From the NCBI GenBank assembly GCA_949373075.1, contig CASIBX010000014.1, forward strand, positions 1-49,152: a stretch of DNA of 49,152 nucleotides. The letters are read 5' to 3'. The notes below the pieces were generated by a model that saw only the letters and a program-made list of their open reading frames with translations, made no database searches and was not told the origin of the DNA. A program made the translations under genes and the position numbers. Shown here in pieces: positions 27,409 through 37,452 of this stretch. Origin of the DNA: Candidatus Poseidoniaceae archaeon (GTDB lineage: Archaea; Thermoplasmatota; Poseidoniia; Poseidoniales; Poseidoniaceae). Each line of letters opens with the position of its first letter. Within the stretch, counting starts at the first letter, position 1.

Positions 27409-28791
27409 ATGTTCATGTCCTATCCTCAAAGGGGGTACAATATGGCATTCTGCCCACTAGACTATCGATATGGTTGCGAGAACTTCAAAGAAATTTGGTC
27501 TGAACTAGGACGGCATGAGCGCCAACTCGAGGTTGAAAGAGCTCTAGTTTGGGCTCATATGCAGATGGGAAGGGTCTCAGAACAAGACTATTCTAAAATC
27601 GCAGAAATATCTGTTCCTAGTGTTGTTACCAAAGAAAGAGTTTCTGAAATTGAAGCAGAAACTCGCCATGACATAATGGCATTGACAAAAGCGATGGCAG
27701 AAGCAGCAGGTGAAGCAGGCTGGTGTGTTCACCTTGGAGCGACATCGAATGATATTGTGGATACTGCGGTAGGAATACAGTTGAGAGATTCAATAATTCT
27801 TCTACGTGAGCAATTATGCCACCTTATTGATGTCACAGCAAATCTTTCTGAAAGAGAGAGAGACACCGTTATGCTTGGGCGAACCCATGGTCAAGCGGCA
27901 GTTCCTATCACATTTGGGTTGAAGGCTGCTGTCTGGCTAGATGAGATGCGCAGGCAGTTGGTTAGACTCGATGAAGCAACACCGCGAATTGCGGTTGGTA
28001 AATTCCTAGGAGCCGTTGGCACTGGTGCTGCACAGGGCGAAGGTGCTCGTGAATTACAAAGACTAATTCTTACTCACCTCGGACTCCAAGTACCTCTTGC
28101 AACCACTCAGGTTGTGGGACGGGACCGATACGTTGAGTACGTTTCATGGCTTGCCAATGTTGCATGTACGTGTGAGAAGGTTCTACAAGAAATCAGAAAC
28201 CTTCAACGTTCTGAGATCGCAGAAGCGGGTGAAGGTTTTGATGTCAAGAAACAAGTTGGCTCCTCAACAATGGCCCACAAGAAGAATCCTATCAAGTCTG
28301 AGAATGCATCAGGCCTAGCCCGTATTGTACGCTCATTCATCATTCCAACTTATGAAAATGCATTGTTGTGGCACGAAAGAGATTTGGCTAATTCAAGTAG
28401 TGAAAGATTTACACTTTCTCACGGTTCAGCACTTTGCGAAGATGTAATTGCGAAAACCGCAGATGTCCTTACAAATCTCTGGGTTGATGGTGAGAGAATG
28501 CTTGCTAATATTTCTAGCCAGAAAGGTTTGGTAATGGCTGAAAAAGTTATGATTGAACTAGTGGGCCATGGAATTGGTCGTGATGAAGCGCATGAAATTC
28601 TTCGTGCTGCTTCATTCGAAGCGATAGCCAATGGTGAAGAATTAATTGACGTGTGTGCAAGAACACCAGCGGTTGCTGCTGCCTTCAGTATTGAAGAGTT
28701 GGAAGAAATGTTCGACCCAGCTAACCACATCGGAGTTTCTGGAGAGATTGTCGATGAAGCAGTCGCTCTCGCTCGCAGTGCAATTCAATGA
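27409..28791 (+). CDS. purB: Adenylosuccinate lyase
   Basis: TRHDIMALTKAMAE, HLGATSNDIVDTA, GRTHGQAAVPITFGLK, GSSTMAHKKNPIKSENASGLAR; start may be 27442 (MAFCPLDYRYG). Confidence 0.94.
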   Translation: MFMSYPQRGYNMAFCPLDYRYGCENFKEIWSELGRHERQLEVERALVWAHMQMGRVSEQDYSKIAEISVPSVVTKERVSEIEAETRHDIMALTKAMAEAAGEAGWCVHLGATSNDIVDTAVGIQLRDSIILLREQLCHLIDVTANLSERERDTVMLGRTHGQAAVPITFGLKAAVWLDEMRRQLVRLDEATPRIAVGKFLGAVGTGAAQGEGARELQRLILTHLGLQVPLATTQVVGRDRYVEYVSWLANVACTCEKVLQEIRNLQRSEIAEAGEGFDVKKQVGSSTMAHKKNPIKSENASGLARIVRSFIIPTYENALLWHERDLANSSSERFTLSHGSALCEDVIAKTADVLTNLWVDGERMLANISSQKGLVMAEKVMIELVGHGIGRDEAHEILRAASFEAIANGEELIDVCARTPAVAAAFSIEELEEMFDPANHIGVSGEIVDEAVALARSAIQ

Positions 28792-29222
28792 TCTACATTT
28801 TCTGATTTAGATTGCTTCATTGTAACCCGCACCAATATCATCGCGATGATTGCGGAAACAGTGAATGCAATTCCAACCATTTGTGACATACTGTACCATA
28901 ATGCAATCAATCCGCATAGAGAGAAGTATGCAACAACCTGACACAATGCTGATGCTAGATTTAATCTATCCATCATCTCATCGCTGATTTCCCCATCATC
29001 TTCTAGCATAAATGTGTATATCAGGAAGTAAATTCCTTGGAATGGAATTGTTAGTGCAATAACGGTCAAAGCTACCTCTCGAATAAATTTCGGATTTGAC
29101 TCTTGTTCAATTCCCTGGAAAAGCATCACTGCAGTGTTGGTACCTAGCAATGCTGCCATTATGGTCCATCTTTTATCCTGTGAAGAGGTTCGGCTTTCAA
29201 CATTGACCGAAGTATCACTCAT
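28785..29222 (-). CDS. Multi-TM membrane protein, function unknown
   Basis: Four hydrophobic segments; intact ORF. Confidence 0.5.
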   Translation of the reverse strand: MSDTSVNVESRTSSQDKRWTIMAALLGTNTAVMLFQGIEQESNPKFIREVALTVIALTIPFQGIYFLIYTFMLEDDGEISDEMMDRLNLASALCQVVAYFSLCGLIALWYSMSQMVGIAFTVSAIIAMILVRVTMKQSKSENVDH

Positions 29223-29294
29223 GGGCGTCGCTAAGAAGTCAAGGGTTTGTATATTGCCCTGTAAAATTAGTTGAAGTCATCAATAGCGACTAAA

Positions 29295-29510
29295 TCAAAC
29301 GTAGCGAAATAGTAACAGTATACCACCGGTAATAGTTGCAACAATCATCAAAAGAATAATCATTGCATTTGGTCCATATTCATTTTTATCTTCTAGTGCA
29401 GTGCCGATTAAGCCATCTCGGGCTATGGCTTTGGAAAGGCTACCTGCTTCTTCAAAGTCAGGTAGGGGTCTCCTTGGGATTTTTTCATCGCTACTAATCT
29501 TACCGCCCAT
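29295..29510 (-). CDS. Small single-TM protein, function unknown
   Basis: MGGKISSDEKIPRRPLPDFEEAGSLSKAIARDGLIGTALEDKNEYGPNAMIILLMIVATITGGILLLFRYV; the longer ORF-track version (to 29828) overlaps the CBS gene and looks spurious upstream. Confidence 0.5.
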   Translation of the reverse strand: MGGKISSDEKIPRRPLPDFEEAGSLSKAIARDGLIGTALEDKNEYGPNAMIILLMIVATITGGILLLFRYV

Positions 29511-29595
29511 GACTCTGTGAGAAGTAGTTGGGTCATATGGGTTTTCATCAAATAATGACGGAAAGCAATATCCCCTATCACAATTACGCACCAAT

Positions 29596-30135
29596 ATGCA
29601 AGAGCCAACAGTTGCGGACATGTCTATTGCCGATGAGCACTTTGTTGTACAGTCAAAAACAAAAGTTAGTGCAATCTGCAAAGAGTTGTCTAAACATCCG
29701 ACAAACGCTGTGTTAGTAAAGAAGAATGAAGAGATTCTGGGTGTAGTGACTGCTAAGGATATATTTGCATGCATGGCTGATGGCGTAAATGCCGCCAAAA
29801 TCAAAGTTGATAAAATTATGAGGACCAATATTATGACACTTGATGAAAATACACCAATTTCTTCCGCTCTAGAAATTATGAGTAGTCAAAAGCCTGATTC
29901 GATTGTAATTATTGATTCATCTAACCAGTATATTGGATACTTTTCCGCTGGAGATTACAGGGAAGCAACTAGGAAGTTGGAAGCGCATCAATTGATGAGT
30001 GTTAGATTAAAGCGCTCTCGCACAGCAATATCCAAGACTGTTGAGGAAGATGAACCAGTTGACGATTTACTCGATTTATTACTCGGCGATTTTGAAGATG
30101 AAGATGAGGAAGAAAAAGATCTTCCTTCAATCTGA
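29596..30135 (+). CDS. CBS-domain-pair protein with acidic C-terminal tail
   Basis: NAVLVKKNEEILGVVTAKDIFACM...MRTNIMTLDENTPISSALEIMSSQKPDSIVIIDSSNQYIGYFSAGDY; tail DEDEEEKD. Confidence 0.82.
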   Translation: MQEPTVADMSIADEHFVVQSKTKVSAICKELSKHPTNAVLVKKNEEILGVVTAKDIFACMADGVNAAKIKVDKIMRTNIMTLDENTPISSALEIMSSQKPDSIVIIDSSNQYIGYFSAGDYREATRKLEAHQLMSVRLKRSRTAISKTVEEDEPVDDLLDLLLGDFEDEDEEEKDLPSI

Positions 30136-30153
30136 TATTGCAGAGATGGTAGT

Positions 30154-30723
30154 ATGGAACTTTGGAAGGCACCACTTAATGGCTCTGCGATACATCTTGC
30201 AGTAGAGGCATCATGTGGAGGTACTTCACTTGGCATTCAAATGGCTAGGCAGGCAATACTCGATGGCGGACGTGTCCTTTGGGCTGCACCAGAATTACCT
30301 GATGGAACTCGTTTTTCCCAAATTTTCGCAGGAATGGAACTTACTGCATCTTCACGTTTTCATGCCATGAATCTTGTTGGAAATATGGACCAATCGCTTC
30401 AGTCTCTGATGAATGCGGCGGAAATGCTACCTGGTGTAGTTTTGGTTGTGCTAGATGATTATTGTCCAGATAGCGGTCAGTTGCCAAAGGATATTGTAAC
30501 TGCCGTTAACAAATTAATTGCAGGAAGTGATTGGACTACATTACTAATCTCTAAAGGAGGGGTTGCGATGGATTCGACCCCTCTAATCGCTAGGGGTAAA
30601 AGCAAGTTGAAAACAGATACAGTATGGCTTTTAACCCGTCCTGAAGATAATTCCAAAAGAACACTATGGGTCGATGGAGAGGCAATTCATCTTCGATTGA
30701 CTGAAGAAGGCTTTCAGTTCTGA
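30154..30723 (+). CDS. RecA/RadB-like ATPase-fold protein with degenerate Walker A (tentative)
   Basis: LAVEASCGGTSLGIQMARQAILDGGRVLWAAPE (degenerate P-loop position) and VVLVVLDDYCPDS (Walker-B-like). Confidence 0.45.
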   Translation: MELWKAPLNGSAIHLAVEASCGGTSLGIQMARQAILDGGRVLWAAPELPDGTRFSQIFAGMELTASSRFHAMNLVGNMDQSLQSLMNAAEMLPGVVLVVLDDYCPDSGQLPKDIVTAVNKLIAGSDWTTLLISKGGVAMDSTPLIARGKSKLKTDTVWLLTRPEDNSKRTLWVDGEAIHLRLTEEGFQF

Positions 30724-30957
30724 TTACTCTTCTTCACCGAGCAACTTTGCCATTTCATCTAGAGCATCATCGTCAGGCTCATCGAATTGCTCCGGATTTT
30801 TAGCGGCGCCGTCCAACTGGTCTTCGCCGGCAATAGTAGGCGCAGCGTCCTCTTTAGCCTTAGCAAGGTTAGCTCGTCCACGATTGGTGATGTACCAAAT
30901 CATGGCAAGCAGAGATAATCCAAATATCATGTATGTGACTTCAGTTGAACTCAGCAT
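30724..30957 (-). CDS. Small single-TM protein with acidic tail, function unknown
   Basis: N-terminal TM (MIFGLSLLAMIWYI) followed by basic then acidic region; 77 aa. Confidence 0.45.
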   Translation of the reverse strand: MLSSTEVTYMIFGLSLLAMIWYITNRGRANLAKAKEDAAPTIAGEDQLDGAAKNPEQFDEPDDDALDEMAKLLGEEE

Positions 30958-30997
30958 ATTAGGTGCTGGTGAGGTTTGGCTATCAAGATTTATGGTA

Positions 30998-32110
30998 TTA
31001 TGTCAGACTCTTGGCCAAATGTCGCCTTTTATCGGCAGGTGGTTGCACCCAACCTTGGAAGGTTGGTACGCGATTTGATTCTTGCCAAACTATCAAACTG
31101 GTCGATTTACACTTCGGGCACCTTACTCCTTGCCCTTGGCCCATCGATTTCATTCTAGTTCCGCATTCGCAATGCGGCCTTTCCCTCTTAGTAGATATCA
31201 ATACTTTAATCGCTTCAAGGTGTATTTGGTCTTCATAATTCAACCCTAAACATTCGAATTGATCTCCTTCTTCCAGCCATTGTGCTGTTTTATTGACATC
31301 ACCCGATTCTGAAAATGCCAAATATTTTTGATTGATAATCACATGGCCACCTTTCAGTAGTTCTTTTGTTTCAACTACATCTTTGATGCTGGATTCAATA
31401 TGATCGCCACTCGCTTGATTAGTACAAAACACCCTGTTCCCAATAGTTTCAGCGCTACCCGCTAACAAAATCCCAACCGCTTTTTTTGCAGCGTCCCTGT
31501 CTGTGGCTCTAACTCCAAACATTACGGGACAAGGTCCACGTGGAGCAACTAGTCCACGGTTTGTCCGTGGGTCTCTGCAAAGAAATGTCTCAGGCATACT
31601 ATCGACCATAGTAAGTGATTCTTCACTTACTTCACGAGGCCCCTTTCGCCAAGCAATTCCTTCCCAGGTAGTAGTCAATGCTGGCCATGCGCATGATGCG
31701 GCTGCTCCAATTCTACCTTCGCCACCCCACTGGTGTCCAAAATCTAGGACCTCAGATTTACCCCTTACCGCTTGCCAGTAGTATTTTTCATCCGGCTGTT
31801 CTTTGAATAAAGTCATTCCAGGGTCTGAAGGATATTGTTCACGCTCTGAATGTTCAGAGACTGAAATCATTCCTTTCAGTGGTTCAATATTGTCTTTCCA
31901 ATATTGGTCTAGCCATTCAATAATTGAATCATCAGCAAAGATTTCCACCGATAATGCTGCATTACCTCGTGTCCTTCTTGCTGCAAATGGCCAGAGTCTA
32001 GTTAGTCGAGGTTCTCCGTGTTCACACGGCAGAGCATTTAGCAAATCATGGAAAACTAATGTCGTACAACCCCCTTCAAGGGAGTCTGTATCGTCAAGAC
32101 CTAGCCACAT
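30998..32110 (-). CDS. tiaS: tRNA(Ile2) 2-agmatinylcytidine synthetase TiaS
   Basis: MWLGLDDTDSLEGGCTTLVFHDLL; RLTRLWPFAARRTRGNAALSVEI; C-terminal zinc ribbon CECGTRMKSMGQGQGVRCPKC. Confidence 0.93.
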   Translation of the reverse strand: MWLGLDDTDSLEGGCTTLVFHDLLNALPCEHGEPRLTRLWPFAARRTRGNAALSVEIFADDSIIEWLDQYWKDNIEPLKGMISVSEHSEREQYPSDPGMTLFKEQPDEKYYWQAVRGKSEVLDFGHQWGGEGRIGAAASCAWPALTTTWEGIAWRKGPREVSEESLTMVDSMPETFLCRDPRTNRGLVAPRGPCPVMFGVRATDRDAAKKAVGILLAGSAETIGNRVFCTNQASGDHIESSIKDVVETKELLKGGHVIINQKYLAFSESGDVNKTAQWLEEGDQFECLGLNYEDQIHLEAIKVLISTKRERPHCECGTRMKSMGQGQGVRCPKCKSTSLIVWQESNRVPTFQGWVQPPADKRRHLAKSLT

Positions 32111-32112
32111 AT

Positions 32113-32712
32113 CTATTCCACCGGGTTGAAATCATCGCCTGCATCACCTTGGATGATTCTTTCTATCACGCTAGTAATTCCTACGTCCTCTTCAACTTGG
32201 AATAGTCTAGCACCAACAGCCCAACCTGCACCCATGTCAGAGTTTCGATCTCCTACCATGAGGTCCAGTGGGTGAATCGGTTTGGGTTTTTGGCCCCACC
32301 AATTAACTCCTGCATGACATTCTTTTCGAATTATTCGAGATGCATGATTTAACATTCCAGGTTTTGGTTTTCTACAATCACATTGATCTCGATTTCTATG
32401 TGGGCAAGTCATCAAAACGTCAAATCCCCCAATTTCTTTTTGTAATTTAGAATGAATTGATTTAATCGTATCTTCTCCCCATTTGCCACGCATAATTGCC
32501 GACTGGTTGGTTACTATGACAATTCTATAACCTAGGGATCTGAGTGCCATTATCGCTTCCTTACTTCCTCTGATAATACGTAACTCTTCAGGGGAGTTGA
32601 TGTAATTGGGACTTCCGTAATTCAATACGCCATCACGGTCAATAAATGCTATCGCACCGTTCCATTCGACCTCCATGTCTTGGTGGTTGATCTCGGCTAT
32701 TGGCCCTTCCAT
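32113..32712 (-). CDS. HAD-IIIA phosphatase, GmhB/HisB-N-like
   Basis: AFIDRDGVLNYG, ELRIIRGSKEAIMALRSLGYRIVIVTNQSAI, CPHRNRDQCDCRKPKPGML, MVGDRNSDMGAG. Confidence 0.85.
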   Translation of the reverse strand: MEGPIAEINHQDMEVEWNGAIAFIDRDGVLNYGSPNYINSPEELRIIRGSKEAIMALRSLGYRIVIVTNQSAIMRGKWGEDTIKSIHSKLQKEIGGFDVLMTCPHRNRDQCDCRKPKPGMLNHASRIIRKECHAGVNWWGQKPKPIHPLDLMVGDRNSDMGAGWAVGARLFQVEEDVGITSVIERIIQGDAGDDFNPVE

Positions 32713-32788
32713 TGTTCTCCCGTGAACGAATCATACCTATCTGCATTCAGGAGAAGTCCTTAGAGTAAGTGACCTTCTGCCACAGACA

Positions 32789-33715
32789 ATGGCGGGTGAC
32801 TTCTTTGTCGATAAGTCAATTGCTACCATTCTTGGTGCAATTGGAATGTCCATACTTCTAGTCACTTGGAAAATGCGTTCTGGCCGTTTAGAACCAATCG
32901 CTCCAATCGGATGGCTACTTACTGGTTTTTATTTCTTTAATGACACTTTATTTTACTATGGACATGAAGACCTAGTACTTACTGTAATGAGTATACTAAC
33001 CCTCCCTGGTGCCGCTGCAATCGCTCTTTGGGAGCGTAAGGTGACCATTGGGAAAGATGCCAATGCCCTTCGTTGGTTTCGCGGAGCTGTTGGCGCAGCG
33101 GGTCTGCCTTACCTTCTAATCGCTCATGTTCCAATTCTAAACATTCTAGCGATTTGGTTTGTAGCTTGGCAATCGGCTGCCCTCCTGTCCTTTGCAGGCG
33201 GATCTGATGTTACCCTTGGGGAAACATTTGCCAACCAAAGCGATGGTACAAGTGTTCAGTGGGAAAACTGGGATGGAAATCAGTGGTTCTTAACTGAAGA
33301 AATGTCTGAGTATTCATTTCACACAGAATTATTAGTTAATGGTGAACCAATTTACATCAATTTCGTACTTGCCTGTACTGCAATCCAATCGATGATAATT
33401 TTCGTTGGAGCAATTTCAGTGTTGGACATCGACTGGAAAAAGAGATTACGAGCCCTCTTCATCGCATTATCCCTTATCCATATACTGAACTTGTTTAGAA
33501 ATGCTGGATTAATTTGGTTACAGTTAGGATATCCTGACTGGAGATGGTTGAACCTAACCATATTCGAATTTGGGCATTCTTATGCCTCTCGTTTTGTATC
33601 ACTAGGTGCAATGTTCTTGCTAGCGCTAGTTCTATTCGAAATGTTACCACAAATGCATAGACACGTACTTGCTTTACTTCGTCCCCTCGGATTATCTCCG
33701 GGTAAGAAAAAGTAA
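32789..33715 (+). CDS. DUF63-family multi-TM membrane protein
   Basis: Multiple TM helices with conserved-looking DUF63 segments (GFYFFNDTLFYYGHE; ILNLFRNAGLIWLQLGYPDWRW). Confidence 0.5.
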   Translation: MAGDFFVDKSIATILGAIGMSILLVTWKMRSGRLEPIAPIGWLLTGFYFFNDTLFYYGHEDLVLTVMSILTLPGAAAIALWERKVTIGKDANALRWFRGAVGAAGLPYLLIAHVPILNILAIWFVAWQSAALLSFAGGSDVTLGETFANQSDGTSVQWENWDGNQWFLTEEMSEYSFHTELLVNGEPIYINFVLACTAIQSMIIFVGAISVLDIDWKKRLRALFIALSLIHILNLFRNAGLIWLQLGYPDWRWLNLTIFEFGHSYASRFVSLGAMFLLALVLFEMLPQMHRHVLALLRPLGLSPGKKK

Positions 33716-36700
33716 TCAATCGTACAAATCTGATACGGTCATGTCTTCTGGTACTTCCTTAGTAGGAGGTCCCAAATCTAGAGCAGGAGGTACATCCTGC
33801 ACAGGTGGATTCATAGTAATCGGTTGTAATGTATTGTTAGAATCACCGAGCATTGCTTCGGTCATATTGTCCTTCTGATATTCCCATGCATACTCGGGTT
33901 CTCTCTTCGACCTGATAACCATGAAACCAAGTACTGAAACAAGAATGATTCCAAGCATTCCTGCTGAAACCCAAACTAAATCATTATCCACAGATGCTAT
34001 GATATCTGAATTATCACCAACTCCATCACCATCTGAATCTGTATCTTCTTTAGGATCATCAGGGAATGCATCCTTATCGTCAGGTGTACCATCACCGTCT
34101 CTGTCTAAGGGGTCGTAAGTCGTCACACAGTTTTCAGCGTGGTCTTCTATCTCATCAAGTTGAATGAACAAGTCATTATTTCGGTCCATTTCAAAGAAAT
34201 CATACTCATTCTTCCATGCAATGCTGGATAGGAACTCGATGCTACCACCATCTGTAGCAATTTGGTCCATCGTTATCCACAACTCATTTTCACAAGTACA
34301 TGCTTCAGCTTTGAGTTCATCAATTCCAATGACTCCATCCTTGTTTACGTCTACTTGCTCGAAATCGAATTCGTCATCGAAATCCCCAATCTCTGATTGT
34401 GAAATGTCGCCGTCCTCATTTGCATCGACCTGTGTGAACAATTCATCAGCTATTTCGTCACAAGACAATATTTCTTCTTCATTAATTGGGTCGACTGGTT
34501 CTGGATCAGGGTCTGGACCTGGCATACCAAATCCATCCCAAGTAGCTAATATTGAAATATCCTCGATGTCACTGTTTGCAACCATGGTAATGTCAATCCG
34601 TCCAGTTACGAAAAATATGTTTAATTCTTCATCAGCTTGGCCATAATCAGACTCATAATCCATGTTTTCTGACATTTGTCTTCCACCTGGTCCGCCACCT
34701 GGCCCGCCGCCTTCTTCAAAGTCCCCCCAATCGATGCTTTCTGCTTCTGCAAAGAGTCCAAGGTCTCCTTCACCACCCCATGTTTGGATATTCAATTCCA
34801 TGGCATCTTCATCACCTAAGTCGATAAAGAAGTACAATTCTTCACCTTCTGGTGCATTGATTCCAGATACTTCTTCTTCATTGAATAATTGAATTGGTTC
34901 ACCGTCATATGACCAGATGTACCTGTCGGTAAAAGATGCAGTAATGTCGATTCGACTGTAGAACTCTTCACTTCCTAGCAAGATGTACCAGCGCCCCGGA
35001 GTTGGGTCATTGAAACCAATTTTATCTCCAGCGCCTGGTGCATTGGAATGCTTGTCGTATGTGGTCCAAGTTGGATATTCTTCAAGTCGCATCATCAACT
35101 TAGCTTCTCCATCACCATTATCTAAATCAACTTCGAGTCTTTCAGTTCCTACTGGTACATCGATGTAGAAGTATTGGTCAAGCCCATCGAAACCACTCAG
35201 TGGTCCGTATGAGATTCCGGCCGTCAATTCAATTGCAGACTCAGGGTCTGTATTGTCTGGACTGTACGTGAAATCAGCTTGTATAGTTACTTCTCGACAA
35301 CCTGAATACGACGTTAACATAACATAATAAATTCCAGGTTCTGCATCAAAAATCTGTACCGTTTCATCATTACCTGGCCCATAGGAGTGGTCGGATGTTG
35401 TTTGGCCAGACATTTGCCTGCCCTCAGTTGACTCTATGGCAAAGTCGAATTCGAATTCATCATCCCATCCCATATCTGTAGAAGGTAATGCACCTAGGGC
35501 AATGTGTAGTTCACAATCACCCGGTCCACCCCAAGTGTTAACCCTTAATTCAGCCAAACTTTCTTGTAAATCTACGTAGTAGTAAAGCGGGTCGCCAGAA
35601 TTCCTTCGAATGGTTTGTCCTGTGACAGAAATACCGTCATTTAACTCGATCATATCTTCAAGTTCAGGAGGTTCAGGGGCTTCTTCCCAGTATGCATTTA
35701 TTTCCAAATTATTAATGTCTGCATTTGAGGATATAGTCATCCAGTACACACCTTCATCTGGCCATTCAAAGTATTCGTAAACGTACAATCCCCAATCAAA
35801 GGTTTCAACTTGGTAATCATGATTCCAAGCCGAAGGTATTTCATTCATTGAAATGTAAATTTCATACTCAATATCCCCATCATATTCTTCTTCAAAGTCA
35901 AAATCCCATGAGAAAATACTCATTGATAACTCAATTGTATTTTCTGGTATTTCCATGAAGAACAGTAGTGTGTCTCCAGCATTGGCACTAATTCCATCGT
36001 AATATTCGTCATTCTCTAGTTCAAAAGCCTGAGCGATTATTGTCCCATCTGGCATTACCCAGGCAGCACCAATAATTTCACCAATCAGACCTTGGTAATC
36101 TTCAGTTGTATCACCCTCACCTTCAGGGAATAACCATTCAGATGCATTTGCAGCATCTAGAATCCTTAAATCATCCATCATTCCATGGAAGTGGTTACAA
36201 TCACAACCGGCACCCATTCTTCCGATGTATAACTCATCACAATCATCGCCTGATTGGAAACAATCATTGGAGCCAAAATCCCCCGCTGGAATTTGTGAAT
36301 CATTAACGTCTATCAGTCCGGCTGACTCATTATCGATGAAAAACTCTCCACCGCCTTGAGTGTCAACAATAACTTTGATGTGTGTCCAAACATTCTCTTG
36401 AATAGAAACATTTGACGTAGGATTTGCAGACATCGAGTATTGGTTCGAATATGCTAGGTATCCATCGTTAAGGTACATTCCCCATCCATAATCACCCAGC
36501 ATGGTTACGAATTGAATCCCTGATTTGTCAGGGACATTTACCCATGCTTCAATTTCTATATGGTCATCCCAAATCGGGATGTCTGCATCTATGATAATGT
36601 GGTCATCTACTCCATCGAATCTCAATGCATAATCTGCACCTTCTCCAATTTCAACAACACCGTAAACTGGGAAATACTGAGGGTCGTCTTCTAAATCATT

Positions 36701-37201
36701 CCAAGATGCTGGCTCAATTGAACCCATATTCGTCCCTGTAATGTGAATGTAGTCTTCATCATCACCACTTCCTGGTTGGCCATCTCCCCAATTCCTATAC
36801 AAAAATGGAGTTCCATCATGCCATCGGAAGTCCCCTTCATTCTGTTCATCTGAAAGTCCAGTCCAAAGATGCCGAGTAGTATTATCTCCTAAAGCGAAAG
36901 TCTCGTAGATCCACTGGTCTTCTTCAGCATCATCAATTGTAACCAAGAACCCATCGAGGCTTCTAGCTACGGATGCAGCATCACTCCATGAAGAGGCAGA
37001 TAACAGATGGTAGGTATGGTTATTTGCAGGATTAACTACGGTCTCTAAAACCTCAATATCTTCTATATCTGCTGCAGCAGATGTGGTTACAAATGGGCTA
37101 GCGCTTACCAGCAACATTAGAGCAGTTAGGACAAACGCTTTACAATTCACGATTTTGTGTGTGAATCCCTTGTTATTTAATGTAATACCGTTTTTGTACA
37201 T
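33716..37201 (-). CDS. Large surface protein: signal peptide, C-type-lectin-like domain, LamG/concanavalin-like domain, PPC-like repeats, EF-hand/TSP3 Ca-binding motifs, C-terminal TM
   Basis: Signal FVLTALMLLVSASPFVTTSAAA; CTLD HTYHLLSASSWSDAASVARSLDGFLVTIDDAEEDQWI...HLWTGLSDEQNEGDFRWHDGTPFLYRNWGDGQP; LamG-like YALRFDGVDDHIII...IEIEAWVNVPD; EF-hands VDANEDGDISQSEI and VDVNKDGVIGIDEL; DRDGDGTPDDKDAFPDDPKEDTDSDGDGVGDNSD; C-terminal TM VSAGMLGIILVSVLGFMVIRSKR. Confidence 0.85.
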   Translation of the reverse strand: MYKNGITLNNKGFTHKIVNCKAFVLTALMLLVSASPFVTTSAAADIEDIEVLETVVNPANNHTYHLLSASSWSDAASVARSLDGFLVTIDDAEEDQWIYETFALGDNTTRHLWTGLSDEQNEGDFRWHDGTPFLYRNWGDGQPGSGDDEDYIHITGTNMGSIEPASWNDLEDDPQYFPVYGVVEIGEGADYALRFDGVDDHIIIDADIPIWDDHIEIEAWVNVPDKSGIQFVTMLGDYGWGMYLNDGYLAYSNQYSMSANPTSNVSIQENVWTHIKVIVDTQGGGEFFIDNESAGLIDVNDSQIPAGDFGSNDCFQSGDDCDELYIGRMGAGCDCNHFHGMMDDLRILDAANASEWLFPEGEGDTTEDYQGLIGEIIGAAWVMPDGTIIAQAFELENDEYYDGISANAGDTLLFFMEIPENTIELSMSIFSWDFDFEEEYDGDIEYEIYISMNEIPSAWNHDYQVETFDWGLYVYEYFEWPDEGVYWMTISSNADINNLEINAYWEEAPEPPELEDMIELNDGISVTGQTIRRNSGDPLYYYVDLQESLAELRVNTWGGPGDCELHIALGALPSTDMGWDDEFEFDFAIESTEGRQMSGQTTSDHSYGPGNDETVQIFDAEPGIYYVMLTSYSGCREVTIQADFTYSPDNTDPESAIELTAGISYGPLSGFDGLDQYFYIDVPVGTERLEVDLDNGDGEAKLMMRLEEYPTWTTYDKHSNAPGAGDKIGFNDPTPGRWYILLGSEEFYSRIDITASFTDRYIWSYDGEPIQLFNEEEVSGINAPEGEELYFFIDLGDEDAMELNIQTWGGEGDLGLFAEAESIDWGDFEEGGGPGGGPGGRQMSENMDYESDYGQADEELNIFFVTGRIDITMVANSDIEDISILATWDGFGMPGPDPDPEPVDPINEEEILSCDEIADELFTQVDANEDGDISQSEIGDFDDEFDFEQVDVNKDGVIGIDELKAEACTCENELWITMDQIATDGGSIEFLSSIAWKNEYDFFEMDRNNDLFIQLDEIEDHAENCVTTYDPLDRDGDGTPDDKDAFPDDPKEDTDSDGDGVGDNSDIIASVDNDLVWVSAGMLGIILVSVLGFMVIRSKREPEYAWEYQKDNMTEAMLGDSNNTLQPITMNPPVQDVPPALDLGPPTKEVPEDMTVSDLYD

Positions 37202-37452
37202 CCCTATCTTCAGGATTAGTGGATATATCCAGTGGATATGAAAGAGTTGGTAAATTGGTTTTACGAAATATCAACTTCGTATGAATGCTTATGCGAATGG
37301 TAGGCCAGTAAGAGGTACTGAACACTATTGAACTCTCCCATAATGTCTTGGGGGTATGATAGAACCCTTGCGAAAACCTCTGTATTTCTTATGCCAGTAA
37401 ATGAGTTTGCAAGGCTGCTCTTTCAATCTCATGATTTATACCTCTAGACATA

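Noticed and set aside
29511-29828. N-terminal extension of the minus-strand ORF 29295-29828
   Set aside because: Antisense to the well-supported CBS-domain gene and non-protein-like in composition; ATG at 29510 gives a sensible small TM protein
34164-34892. Ser/Pro-rich plus-strand ORFs
   Set aside because: Complement of the Asp/Gly-rich surface-protein repeats; low complexity is a mirror of the real coding strand
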